This document shows, one piece after another, positions 1 to 12,789 of a DNA stretch of 64,000 bases. Below the pieces are notes generated by a model. It saw only the letters and a program-made list of their open reading frames with translations, had not been told where the DNA came from and searched no databases. Origin of the DNA: Laburnicola sp. R22_1 (taxonomy: Eukaryota; Ascomycota; Dothideomycetes; Pleosporales; Didymosphaeriaceae). The position numbers were made by a program, and so were the translations under genes. Within the stretch, counting starts at the first letter, position 1. Each line of letters starts with the position of its first letter. The stretch covers positions 868,001 to 932,000 of the forward strand of contig JACONQ010000012.1 in NCBI GenBank assembly GCA_014281115.1. The letters are read 5' to 3'.

Positions 1-2079
1 AAAAGGGTATTATACTAAGAATAGACACTAAAGCTATAAGTGCTAGTAAAATATATAAAGTAGCCTAAGGTAATATAGATATTACTTATATATTACTACC
101 TTAACTAGCTTACTTAACTTTTTATACACAAATACTAAAGCTAATCTTAAAAATACCTAAGCTAGTTAGGCTATTACACAAACCTAAATAGAATAAGCTA
201 CTACTACTATAGGTACCTATATAGCTATAAGTCCTTATAAATATTTTAAGAGAAGCTTTATATAAGTACTAAGGATAACTTATTTATATAATAACTGAAT
301 AAACTACCACTCTTTATATATAGTACCTAACTACTATTCTACTAACCTACTTGCGATTATTAAACACTATATAGAATAGAGCTACTACTAGTTAAACGTA
401 AATTATAGGCACTATATTAATTTATATAAACTAAGCTTATGCTATAATTTAACCTATATAAGCTTCTACCTAAGTATAACCTACCTCCTTAGAGAATTCT
501 AGCTAATAAAATAATCTAATTTTAAAAGGCATAGAATAAGAATAATAACTATGCTAGAGCTCTATATAATATTTTAGTAAATAAGACTAGAATCTTTATA
601 AATCTATATAAATGCCTAGATATTAATAAGGATTAATACCTAAATATTTTTCTAGATATCCTTACTAGCCGTGCAGCATAGTATTGTCTCTATACTATCT
701 ACCCTAGACAATTATAGAAGTGCTTATATAAAGTACTTAATAGTTACTTTAATACTACTATTAACTATAACTAGTATTAGATAGACTAAACTATAATAAC
801 TTTCGCATAATACTAGCGCAAGAACCCTAATAAGAGTCTATATAAAGTCCTAAAGGCAATAATTAATAGGCTTACTTTTACACAAAGAGTATTAGGTGTA
901 GACTTTGCTAAGAAAATTCCTCTCTATACTATTATTATATAAGCATAATATAGACACCTAGAGCTAGAGTAGGCTATATTTACCCCTAGGCCTACTTATA
1001 AAGCTCTATTTGCTAATCTCTATACATTAATCTAAATTATAATTAATTACTAATCTAATTAGTACCTATAAGAGGCTAATACGTACTACACTAATCGTAA
1101 ATATAACTTTTCTATATAAAGAAGGAGATTACTAGGTCCTTATAAATTAGGATTTTATAGACAATTTGCACTATTATTATTATAATTTAGATCCTAATTA
1201 AATAATATTTATATAAGACTAAAGAAGTGTTTTATATATTATAAAAAAGTTGTTAGTCTTTTAACTCTCTACACAATAAGTATACTCACGCAATAAGGTA
1301 ATATATTACCTTTTATAAAGAGTATAATAATAAAATGCCTTTGTACAAAACTATTTAGTCCTATATTTAGAATATAGAAGGGTATAATAATAAGGAACCT
1401 ACTTTGTATAAAGAAGAGAAGTAAAGTAAAGATAATAAGAATAGCAATAATTAAGTATCCTACCTAACTACTACTACCTATCTTTACCGCATAACTAGTA
1501 ATTATACTTATAAGATAGAGCTATAGGAGTATACGAAATAGTTTATTCTTAAAAATTAATACTATAAAATATACTAAGCTAAACTATAGGATATAAGTAT
1601 AGCAAGAATTTTCACTATTAGCAAAGCACAACTAGAGGTATATATATAAGAGAATTCCTATATAAAGATTAATTAGACACTTAGCAACACTAATATTAGC
1701 TTTAGAGGTTAGAATTTATAAGGATTTTTAGAAACTATATAAATTATAAATCTAATAGAAATAGTTACCTACTATATTTTCGACACTCTACTATGATTTC
1801 TACTATTATTAGTAGATGCTAATAAGCTAAGTGCCTACTTTAACAATATTCTAGATATTATTATATAAAAGAATAGTATAACTATACCTATTATACGCAA
1901 ATAGGAACACTCTTTCTTTAATATTAATAAGGAAGAAACTATGTCTTTCTTTACTAAATAAGAACTTTACTACCTTTATTTACAATTTAGACATTTCTAT
2001 ATAGAAAGACTTTAGGAAATGCTTACTAATACTAGCTATAAAGTAGACACTACTATACTAAATAAGAGTTAGAAGTTTT

Positions 2080-2900
2080 ACTACTACTAGTAATTATATA
2101 AATAAACCCTACGTCGCTTTAAATTTACTATTAAGAACAACACCTACTTTAACTATAAGATTATTATTAATATTATATATATTAGAACTAGAGACGCACT
2201 ATATATTATAGATATAGATATATTATTTTAAGCTATAATTTTCTTAAAATTAATATCTGTATAAGATGTATAGGAAGCCTTCTATAGATGCTAAATTCAT
2301 ATCTACTAAGGTCTACCTAACTATATTATATATAACTTAGGTATAAACTTTATATTAGATAAATTTAGAAACGACGCAAAATTTATTAGTATAACCTATA
2401 GGTAAATGCCTATAGAAGTATATTAGATAATAAGGAAGGTTAAGTATTTATACACACCTCTTTGCAGAGTCTTTAATATTCTTAAAGCTAAACTAGAAAA
2501 TTATATATATAAGAAGGACATCCTCTAAATAGCTATTAAAGCTATTAATAATATTATAGGCCTAGATAGCTTTATACCTACACTACTAGTCTTTAGCGCA
2601 TATTCTAGGATTAGTATAGATTCTTCCCTATTGCCTATTATTATTACACGTACAAATGCTATATAAAGGCAATGAAAATATTATAAAAAGAAAAAGATAA
2701 AACTAATAATAATTATGCGCTAAATACCTATAATAGTCTATTAGTAGTGCATAAAGTCCTTAAGCTCCTACTTAAATCTAAGGTTATAGTCTAGAAAGAA
2801 AAAGGTAGATAAATAGGCCTATATAGAATTAAGGGTATTAATAATAAAGATAAAATTTTTAACCTAGAGAATAGTCTAGTAAAGTTTTTGTATATATACG
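2080..2900 (+). pseudogene. Copia-A integrase region
   Basis: Degenerate integrase of the Copia-A polyprotein. Around 2290-2420 the translation resembles the segment that in fungal Copia elements carries the second catalytic Asp and the following NF motif; 2440-2640 gives the helix-rich stretch ending in a motif like LLVFSAYSR; 2780-2880 gives a chromo-like tail with VWKEKGR. The function would be insertion of the element cDNA. It cannot work now because in-frame stops occur throughout and the catalytic Asp appears replaced. Typical of RIP, C:G to T:A changes dominate. Confidence 0.72.
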
Positions 2901-3201
2901 TTAAGGTATACTATTATAAATAAGATTATACTCTTTTACTCTTATATAAAATAGATAATATCGCCCCTATATAAAGGAATCCTTTAGAAATAAGAAAGAG
3001 AGACTACCTAAGAAAAGATACTATATTTCTTTTGTAAAAGAAGATAAGCAATTAGAAACTATCTCTAAAGCTTTATATAGAAGGTATAATTATAACACCT
3101 AGAGTACCTTTTAAGGAGTTAGATTATATCGAGATAGACGGTCTAATTACTAATAGTATATTTAAAATTCTTCTTTTTAACCTATCTAAGTATAAGGATA
3201 G

Positions 3202-3364
3202 TGTCACCGGGCCACCTGGGGCCACCTGGCTATCTCCGTAAAATCCAACGCTAGTGCCCAATTTGGCCACTAGCGCGCCCTATATATAGACTCTATACGT
3301 ACGTACATATATACCCTAGCTTAAATCTTACCTTTTTAATCTACTTATACTTAGCATCCTTACA
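3202..3364. repeat. Left LTR (163 bp) of the nested element
   Basis: Pairs with 5244-5406. It contains a GC-rich start with two GCCACCTGG units, a CGCTAGTG...CACTAGCG inverted motif and a TATATATA box near its middle. Differences from the partner are mostly transitions. Confidence 0.85.
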
Positions 3365-5243
3365 CTATTTAAGCTCTTCTTATAGAATATTATTCGCTAA
3401 TAATCTTACCACAGCTGTGGTGCCTAGTAGGCTAGATTATCTAGATTAACTAGAAGAAGGCCTAGCTTACCTTATATAAAGAGTAAGATAGTAACGTACT
3501 TAATATAAACGCTAATAATATTACCCTCCAGCACTACCTCTTATTAAAAGTAGACTCCTAGAAGGGTAACCCACTAATAAGTATTATATACTCTAGTTTA
3601 ATAGGCTGTAGACACGTAGAGCTCTTAGTAAAGGACTATATAAGCGTGACTTACTTTATAAGTAAGTAACTATTATAGCAGTTACAAAGTTTACAACTTT
3701 ATAGCAGCTATTATAGCAGTAATAGGCTTACCTTTATAAGGCGACTTACTAGAATCTAAGCGTTCACTTGCCCTATAAGCTCTACTAGCTTAACTAGTAA
3801 CTTTATGTTAATTGCAACCTCTACTAGGCTAACTTAACAACTAATATAACAATCTAAGAATAGACTGTAGACCGCGATCTGCGTAAATTAGCCTCTAGAA
3901 TAAAGCTATTATATATAAATAATAGTAACATTTGGCCTCTATTAATCGCTAGCTCGTCTATTATTAAAATTAAGTCCTTAGCCAGCTCTATTAACTCTCT
4001 TAACTCAGACTCGTCCTTACTAGTAAAACTTAGCATTAGCATTAAAGCAAACGTTATATATTAACTCTGTTAGCTCGCTAGCTCCGCTAACAATCTTACT
4101 ATAAGAGCCCTAGGTAAGAAACTTAAGAGTCTTGCGTGGTATATTTAGTATTTATTATTAGCCAAATTCTTATACAAATTAATATCTCTACTATAAGCTA
4201 CGGCCTAGCCTTTACTACTATACAACTTTAATAACTTTAAATATAACCTCTACTAATATAGTTAATACTAAGCAGAGTAACTAGAGTAAATTCGAAGCTA
4301 GTGTTATCTTCCACCTACTAAATTACTATATAACTAGATAATCCAAGCTTCCTAAGCTCTTCTATACTCTTATACTAGTAGGTACCCCGCTATATATAAC
4401 TCTAACTCTAACAATAATACTTATACTAAGCCTATACAAGCCCTAGTACCTATTAATAATAATGCTAAGTCGCTCGCTCTATTAGCTACCTCCTAGCTTC
4501 GGTTTTTATTAAACGCTAGCTAATTCTCTATATAATTAAATAAATTCACAGATACGTATACCTATTACGCAGCCATACTAACTTTTCCTACACACTCTAA
4601 TATTACAGCCAGCTCTATACACTCTATTAACTTAGCTAACTTAGTTAACTACTTTAACTATAATAAGTAGTGGCCTATTACCTAAGATACTATTTATTAC
4701 CCGCTAAATCCCTATACAAATAAATAAGTTAATAGGTAGCTACCTATCTAACATCTAGGCTTACGCTGCAGCTCCCCTAGCTCTCTAAGCTAACGTCACT
4801 AATATTATCGCATAAAAACGTATTAAAAGAAATATTAAAAGGAATATTAAAAAACGCATTAAAAGTACACTATCTTATAGTATTTTATACTAATTTATAG
4901 TATTTTGTGTATATAGGCCCCCTAATTAGTTATACGCTTCTTAGTGCTTTACTACCTATAATGCTATCTATTATATAGCTAATTTCTATACAAATTAGAT
5001 ATTATAATAGGTAACTTATTAACACTCTATATAAGCCACTACTATATACGCCCTACTATACGCACCTACTATATACGCCTTACTATACACACCCCTATAA
5101 TTTTGCAAATTTTTCTTATTTTATAATACCTAGGCTAAAAAAAGGATAAATTTTGCTAAACTTTATATAGATTTACTATAATTACTAGACAACCTTAGCT
5201 AAGTTTAAAGCTTTAGAATAAAGCCTTATAGATAAGAGAGTAG

Positions 5244-5406
5244 TATTACTAGGCTACCTAGGGCCACCTGGCTATCTCTGTAAAATCCGACGCTAGTGTC
5301 CAATTTGGCCACTAGCGCGCCCTATATATAGACTCCGTACGTACGTATATACATACTCTAGCTCGAATCTCACCTTTTTAACCTGCTTATACTTAGCACC
5401 CTCATA
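5244..5406. repeat. Right LTR (163 bp) of the nested element
   Basis: Same length as 3202-3364 and aligned over the whole span; TGTCAC at the left end has become TATTAC, and the right end TTACA has become TCATA. It keeps the GCCACCTGG unit and the CACTAGCG motif. Confidence 0.85.
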
Positions 5407-6860
5407 GGTAGAATCTTTAGCCTATGCCTTATATAAGAAGTTAAGGGCAAGACTACTTAGATATATAAAAAATTCTACCTTGTATTTACTAGTTACTTTA
5501 ATAAGAAGAAGAATAAAATTCTTACCTAATTACCTACTATCTAAAGGATAAGCTAGCGCCTACTTCTTATATTAGAAGTAAGCCTTTAGATAATATATAG
5601 AATATATTTTAAACTATAAAATATTATCTAAGCCTATATTTAGTTTACTAACAAACTAAATTACACACTTTATACTAGACTGTCTAAGAAACTGCGCATA
5701 AACCTTCTATAAGATATAATGTTTTATATTATATAACTACTCTATAGTGCAGCTAAATTAGATATTTACTAGTTTAAAATCTACTATAACTACTATAAAA
5801 AGAAACTTAGTATAAAGACTTTATTATATAACCTATATTTGCTTAATACTAATAAAGGAGAGTACACCTTTAGATTTACTAGCCTTTAGATAGATAATAC
5901 CCTTAGTATAATTAATAAGAACTTCGCATAAAAAGAAGAAGAAGAGCTAAAAAGGCAGCCTTCTATGCAAAGAATAAGACTATTTTTACTAAGAACTAAT
6001 CTATTAAGTTTAATAGTAGATGAATTTAGCTTATATATAATACTATAGTTCTTATATAGAAAGGTTAAGCAAAGGGCCTTTATATAATTAATCTAGAAGA
6101 TAAGAATACTACTTAGAGATATATAGAGTAGTGTGTAAAAGACGCCTACATTTTATTTATATACTAACTAGAAGCTGTATTTAATTTGTCTATTACTACT
6201 TAGACTATATTACTCTTATATAAAGATATTAAAGTATTAAACGTACAAATTTAATAGCAGATTAATAATAATAAGCGTGGTCTTACCTTTATACTATTAG
6301 ATCTCTATTATGCAAAGCTGTTTATCTTTACTAATAGCTTATTTGCTAATAATAAGGACCTAAGCTTATTGCTAGAATTTCTAATTACTCTAGGCAATAA
6401 GTATTATATAGGTAATAGCAATAACTTTAATATTGTAGTAAATATTATATACTAGAATTTAACTAAGTATAAAAGAGTAATAAGAAGTATTCTTTCTAGT
6501 AAGCTATATAGTATAGTAGGAGGCTTTAATAATACTATTATTATTAGCATAACTCTCTAGAAGATTATACGCACGCTTAGTCTATTACTAATTTCTATAG
6601 TTGTCTATATAGATTTAAAGTCTCTTTATAACTACCTTATATAACTAGAAACTATAAATAAGAAGCGCCTTATAATTAATATTATATTACTCTGTAAATT
6701 ATATAAGCACTACAAGATCTCTAAGATTAGATAGATTAATAAAAAGGATAACCCTACTAATATCTATATAAAGAAGGCCCTAAACTAGGCTCTAGAGTTC
6801 TTAATCTCTAGGACCACCTTAATAATTACTATTAAAGCATTAGTAGATTGCCTTAAGCTT
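5407..6860 (+). pseudogene. Copia-A reverse transcriptase / RNase H region
   Basis: Continuation of the polyprotein after the nested element. The start reads like RIFSL...EVKGK, the usual Copia segment at the opening of the reverse transcriptase. Further on, an AYIQST-like stretch (about 5620-5660) and the FRFTSLQ-like stretch (about 5865) match fungal Copia. From about 6160 the RNase H part follows: a LTFILLDL stretch, FANNKDLS, LTKYKRVIRSIL, then a TDS-like site where Asp is kept as YIDLKSLY. Stop codons interrupt every part. Reverse transcription and RNA removal would have been its jobs. Confidence 0.72.
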
Positions 6861-6869
6861 GCCTGCACA

Positions 6870-8436
6870 AGCTCTTCCTAGCCTTTATATGAGACTATTT
6901 CCTTATTATTTATTTATTCTTTTGCGTAATATATTTATTTAATTCTTTCTATACGCACATATTACTTAAAAATACGCATTTTTCCTATCTATTATTTGCA
7001 TAGAAAGAGAAGAGATGTAATATATATTTATTTAGAAAAGAGTCTTTTTATTTTAGTATTAATAGACAATGTCTAGCATTATTTACTCTATTATCTTAGC
7101 CCTATTCTATGCAATAATTGCACCTAGCACTATAGCTCTACTATATATCAGAACTATATAATTCTACCTAAAAGCTTACTAATGTGTAACACTTAGTAAA
7201 GAGCCTAGGCCTAGTTATACTACTATAGTAGTAGGCGTATAAAGTGCCTCTAAGGTAACTATATAACTAGACTAATAGTATATAGAAATATTCTTTGCAC
7301 TAAATACTCTTAGCAGTCTATACATATAGGTCTATACTAGCTAAAAGAATAATATTGATATTATACGAAGGCATATGCTTATTATTAAGTTCCTAAGCCT
7401 ATTTTAAAGTTAGTATCTATATAAAAGTAAACCTATAAGGAATAAGAGAACTTATATTAATAGAGATATTCTAGAAGAACGTATAGTTTATATAAGAATT
7501 AGTAGGGAGAGTAATATATATTCTTCTATCTAGAAGGTTATGCACAACATATAAGAGGCTTTAGACAAAGAGGTTAGAGTTGCCTAAGTAAACTTATAAA
7601 TTTAATAGAGTTTAATAGTAACTCTACCTATAGACTTATATATACTTCTGGCTTAGCAGGAGCACGGATCTAGAACTCTAAGACAGTAGGCTAAGTAACT
7701 ATAGAAGGGCGCTTAGCCTCTCACACAACAAAATTAAAGCTAAGAAAGCTAACTTAGTTGCTAGCTAGTATAAGTGCTATTATTTATAGCAAGTTAGCAC
7801 TATATAAAGATAAGATATTATATAATAAGAGGCATAGTTTAGCACTATATAAAATAGGGAATTAGCTTAATAAAGAAAAAAAAGAAAAAAAAGCTAGGAA
7901 GAAGGGACAGGTATAAAGAGATATTTAAAGTAAAAGAAAAAAGAAAAGGTTTAAGAGAGGAAAGCCTACCTTATATATCCTTCCCTTTTATCTAAAGCCT
8001 TAATTTCTATCCCTTACTAGCATTTATCTTCCTCTTATCTAATGTTATATAATTGCCTAATATCGCTGCCTAAATAAATAAGACAAATAGGTCTACCTAT
8101 TATATAAGAATTAACCTAAGTAAAAAAGATTTATATAAATAATATATTATTACCGCAATCTTATTATTAATTACGTAATCTTACTCTTAACTACTATTAG
8201 CTAAACTACTACTCTACTTTTAATAAGCCTAATTACACCTTTAATAAATAGTAGCAAAGTATAATAAATAGTTACTTAATAGAATTTTTCTATTAACTAA
8301 AGTAAACTAGCTAGAGCAAAAGGTGTTTAAATAGAAGAATAATAAATAGATAGGGTAAATATTAGCAAGTAGATAGTGTGTACAAAGAAAGGGAGAACTA
8401 CTAATAGTAACCTTAAAAATAAGAAGTTGCTAGTGT
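6870..8436. other. AT-rich relic sequence, nothing recognised
   Basis: RIP-type AT-rich DNA downstream of the Copia-A RNase H. It may include the 3' LTR of that element, but without the 5' LTR in the window this cannot be shown. A GC-richer patch near 7640-7690 stands out, without a recognisable feature. No open frame of useful length. Confidence 0.5.
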
Positions 8437-8707
8437 CTATACACTATATATACAAGAGTACCTAAGGGTATTAAGGTTTTAATATTACCGCATAATAGTA
8501 TTATATAGAAATTATATAATACCTATACACCATAGCCTATACGCTATAGAATCTTCTCCTATCTATACTCTTTCTAAAGATAAGTAATTAATACTAAGTT
8601 AGTTCTATTATATTATTTTCTTTCCTTGTATAATTATTCTATACACTCTCTACACTTGCTAATATAGAGTATTAGATATTAATGTCTATATAGCTAGCTG
8701 TAGAGCC
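8437..8707 (+). repeat. Dispersed 270-bp repeat, copy 1
   Basis: Begins TGTCTATACAC and aligns along its length with 54971-55247 in the same orientation; the two differ mainly by transitions and small indels. The TGTC start suggests an LTR, probably solo. No target duplication could be fixed. Confidence 0.7.
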
Positions 8708-9346
8708 TATTTAATATATATACTCTCTACTTTTAATACTAAATAGTACTCTATACTTAGCTATTACTTTACTTATTTTATATAGTTATTTTATAGTATA
8801 AGCATATATTTATATATATCTAATACTTTTTATAGCTTTTTTATATAAATCTTATGTAAATTTTACATTAATATTACCTTAAAACCCTTCTCTATATTAA
8901 TAATAGTAGAAGGGATAACTGCTATTATTATAATATTTTTATTAGAAACCCCTTAGTTGTAAGAAAAACTATATAAACTTTACTCTAGTAATTATACTAT
9001 AGCTTTTTTAAGTTATATAGCCTTACTTTATTCTTTTAAAGCCTTTTATAACCTTTACCTACGGCCTTATAGAGTGCTAAATAATAGGCGCGTTATTAAC
9101 TAGATTATATATATTTATCTAATAAATATCTTACAGAAAGCTAGTACACAGAAAAATATGTTATAGCTAGATTTTCTTTTTTACTATAGTATAGTTGCGA
9201 GATGTAGCTTTGTTTATAAAAAAATCTTTACCTATCTTCTTTTATTATTTTTAAAAATATATCTAGAAACTTTTAGTAATATAGCAAAGTATAAAGTAAC
9301 TAAACTAGTAGAAAGTAGACTACAAGTTAAATTCTATATATTAGAA

Positions 9347-11068
9347 AGAGAAACATCGCCAACCTTTTAGTATACAGTACAACGCTATAAGGAAAAGCTA
9401 TAGGTGTGCTAAAAACGCATTAAAAAAGGTAAAGCAACAAGATAGGTTAAGGACTATTTGTTAGCACGTGCAAATTAGCCTCTTATACTAAAGGTAGTTA
9501 ATTATAAGATATACTAGGCACTAAAGTTAATAATAATATAACACGTAGCTATTGCCTACGTAGAATAAAATATGCAACTAGATATAAATTGCCTATTTAT
9601 TATTAACGTTTCTATTGCTTCTAAAGTTTCTGTAAAGTAAATACAGCCACAGGCAAATCGTATAGGTAGACGAGGGGCACTTTCCCCTAGTGAAAAAAGT
9701 CCTTTAAAGGGGGTTAAGAGAAAATTAACACTAGTGGCCTATTGTCTGTCTAAAGCGTGAATTGAAATTTCCAACAAAGTTTTTCCTAAACTAGAAGATA
9801 GTAATATGCCTTAATTAACTTTCTCGTCCTATAAGTTTAAATCTCAATAACTTATTAAGACTAGTAACTAGTTAAAAATTTCTTAATTGTTGGAGGTACT
9901 TGCTAATAGCTTTCCCGTCCTATAAGTTTAATCTAGTAACTTAGTTAAGACTAGCTCAAATAGTTAGAAATTTCTTAATTATTAGAGATACTGGCTTATT
10001 TAGGCTACTTTTCTTCTTATCCACAAAGATTGGTTTTTTGATGTTTAAAAACCAGAGGGGAAGAGGGCGATATTCGAACTCGCTAAGTAGTCACCCCTAT
10101 TTATACTACCTTTTTATTCTTATAAGTATTTAATTACTAGTTAAGACCTTAAGGTTAGTTACTATATCTATCCCTTACCCTAAAAACACTATTGCTACTA
10201 GATGTGTAGTATTACGTCCCTACCTAAAAGACGCAAATAATATAGCTAGATATAATAGCTAGACACTACTTAATATTAAAAACTATATAGTCTATACTAA
10301 GGACCTATATAGTAAGTAGATAGCTACTATAGAGTTAGATTTCTATATTAAGGAGAATACGCATCTTCTTAAGTAAGAGCCTAGAATTAAAAGTAGAATA
10401 AGCCTTATAATATAGATTGCCCTATACTAGTTTAGGTATAAGGTGCTTATAACTATTAGTAAGAACTAAAATATAATTATTGCTATAAAGTAAAAGTCTA
10501 GGCTAGTAGCTATATACTGCTACGTAGCTTATAGAAGCAATTACTACCTAATATTAAATTTTTAATTAATAGCTAATTACTTTAAAGATAGTAGTTATAT
10601 AAAGTAGATACTAGAGGCGTAGATAATATATAAGTACGCAATTATATTATAAGAGATTTAAAAGAGAGAGCTAGAGTAGTGTTAGAATACTATTTAGTGT
10701 TAGAAGTAGAGAGCGCGCGCAATTTATTATATATTGCAGCAGCACTAAAGCGTATATTAAAAGATTCTAAGTAGTTAATTATCTAGTAAGGTAGCGGCGA
10801 AAGGTTAAAAGGTAGGTATTAATTGTCTAGTAACGCAATAGGTAGGTAAGCAAGTTAGGATATTATTATTGTAGGGTTAGTTATCTTAGAAGCTAGGGAA
10901 GGTATTAGAAAAACTTTAAGCCACTCTAGTTCTAGGGCTTAGCGCTTGCACATAATATAATATAATATTATATTATATTATATAGACGCTAGAAACGCAA
11001 TAGAAAAACATAGTAATTAAATGTAGTAGGGCCACTTAAAAACTAAATAAGTAGAGATAGTATATACT
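9347..11068 (+). repeat. Unclassified repeat family R2, copy 1 (with an internal insertion)
   Basis: Left end GAAACATCG followed by the CTATAGGTGTGCTAAAAACG block; right end the ACTCCTACCTA block. Both ends match the copies at 11494, 12790 and 50297. This copy is longer than the others because of an insertion of roughly 0.5 kb from about 9640, which itself holds an approximately 85-bp tandem pair (about 9815-9985) sharing the words CGTCCTATAAGTTTAA. No coding capacity is seen. Confidence 0.65.
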
Positions 11069-11194
11069 CCTACCTAAAAGAAAAATTCTATATATATAGT
11101 TCTTATATATTTATTAATATAGTAAAACTTTAATAAACTAGCTAAGATAATATATTTACTACACTACTTATATTTTACTACTATATAGTTAGTA

Positions 11195-11310
11195 ATTACG
11201 CTCTTTTTAATTACTAAGCAGGGGACTCTACTTTTTAGTTATATTATTTATAATAAAAGCCCTTGTTGTTCTACTTCTAGGTAGATAATTTAACAACACA
11301 TAGTTAGTAA
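11195..11310 (+). repeat. Border repeat D, copy 1
   Basis: Contains the words CGCTCTTTTTAATTAC and CTAGGTAGATAATTTAACAACACA. Related copies lie at 15236-15350 and 16045-16142, and inverted at 21543-21645. Confidence 0.6.
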
Positions 11311-11493
11311 TATTTGATATTTTATTTTTAAAATACTAATTTTATTTAGCTTTATTATTATTATCTTTTTAATTATATATATATAGATATATAACTATCT
11401 ACCTAGTAGTAATTATATTATTAGACTAAAGAATAGCTATACTAAATTATAACTTTAATGTCTTACATAATAATTAGTTATATTATATATATC

Positions 11494-12715
11494 TAGAAGA
11501 GAAACATCGTAGATCTTCTAGTATATAGTATAATGCTATAAGGGAAAGCTATAGATGTGCTAAAAACGCATTAAAAAGATAAAGCTTAAAGATAGGTTAG
11601 GCTAGAGACTATTTATTAGCACGTGCAAATTGGCCCCTTATACTAATAAGGTAGTTAATTATAGTGTACTATAGTCTATAGTTACTAAAGTTAAATTTAA
11701 AAATAATAATATAAGGCAGCTGCCTACGCATAAAGTATAAAAATTCGCAACTAGATTAAGTGTTTATTTACTCTTACACACAGAGTATATTGTTGCGTAA
11801 GATCTTAAGGTTACTATCTACCAAGGTACTAATAGCCTTTCCTTAACTAAATAACGCGCTTTTTATAGAGTAGATAGTTACGCGACTATATATATATAAT
11901 AAAAAGAATAATAATAAAAAGAATAATACTAACTAAAAACCTAGGGTTAGTATTATAAACGTTAAACGCCTCCTAACGTTACCAATAGTATAGTAGCATA
12001 ATATAAGTTGTGTAGCAAATAGATTACTATAGCTAGTTTATTTTATTGCGGTATTAGTAAATATCTAGATGCTCTAGGGGCTATAGATTTCGATCTATAG
12101 CTCTCTCTATACTATTTTAGCAGCCTAGTCTTTAGCTATATTATAGATAAACTAAACTAAAGCTATTTTAAAAAGTAATAGGCTAGATTCGCTAAAAGTT
12201 ATTAGAGATATATAAAGCACAAGACGCTACTATTTAACATAAAAGTTCTAGAGAATTATTATACTAATAGATCCTACTAGAAATAGGTAATAGAGATGTA
12301 ACAGATATATAAATACGCGCTTATACTATAGGACTTTTATAGGTAATAGGTAGAGTAAGGCTAACGCTAGAAGTGTTAGAGTGCTATTTAGTATTAGGAG
12401 TGGGCAGCGCGCGCAATTTGTCTAGTAATATAGTAAAAGATTAAAAGGTAGGTGTTAATTATCTAGTAACACAGTGGGTAGATAGGTAGGTAGGCTATTA
12501 TTATTGTAGAGTTAGTTGTCTTAGAAGCTAGGGGGAGATGTTAGAAAAACTTTAATACGCTTTAGTCCTAGGACTTAGCGCTTATATATAACGTTATATT
12601 ATATAATATTATGTGAGTACTATAACGCAATAAAAAAACGTAGTAATTAAACGTGGTGGGGCCACTTAAAAACTAAATAAGTAGAGGCAGTTTATACTTC
12701 TACCTAGGAGGGATA
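11494..12715 (+). repeat. Repeat family R2, copy 2
   Basis: About 1.22 kb, from GAAACATCG to CTACCTAGGAGGG, in the same orientation as copies 1 and 3 and arranged almost in tandem with copy 3. The ends are not obvious inverted repeats and the interior has no recognisable protein, so the class (DNA transposon, solo LTR or other) is unknown. Confidence 0.65.
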
Positions 12716-12789
12716 TTATATATATAAAGATAAATAGATAAAGATATTCTATATCTAGTTATAAATCTTTATACTTTATATATTATAAA

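Larger units (their letters stand above)
3202..5406. mobile_element. Small LTR element (TRIM/LARD-like) nested in Copia-A
   Basis: Two direct repeats of 163 bp bound a 1.88-kb interior. The left repeat starts TGTCAC and ends TTACA, so it has the TG...CA ends of an LTR; the right copy shows the same ends changed by transitions. The flanks are GATAG (3197-3201) and GGTAG (5407-5411), a 5-bp target duplication with one G-to-A change. The interior is AT-rich and encodes no recognisable pol; the longest open frame is 62 codons on the minus strand (3854-4042), with a helix-prone sequence that might be a gag remnant. With no transposition genes it was probably mobilised in trans. Orientation is undecided because both ends read TG...CA. 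Confidence 0.8.
1..6870 (+). mobile_element. Ty1/Copia retrotransposon relic (Copia-A), RIP-degraded, 5' end outside window
   Basis: Conceptual translation on the plus strand, reading through many stops, gives Copia polyprotein domains in order: gag-like sequence at about 430-1110, integrase core and C-terminal part at about 2080-2900, start of reverse transcriptase at about 3060-3200, the rest of reverse transcriptase at 5407-6060, and RNase H at about 6160-6860. Integrase shows a GINF-type motif where the family has DAGTNF; RNase H shows a LTKYKRV-like stretch. The order integrase before reverse transcriptase marks Copia rather than Gypsy. Stops are nearly all TAG/TAA at expected Gln/Trp codons, as RIP gives. 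The reverse transcriptase is split by the 3202-5406 element; removing that element and one target copy rejoins the frame. Family assignment is by remembered motifs, without a search. No convincing LTR pair is visible inside the window. Confidence 0.8.
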
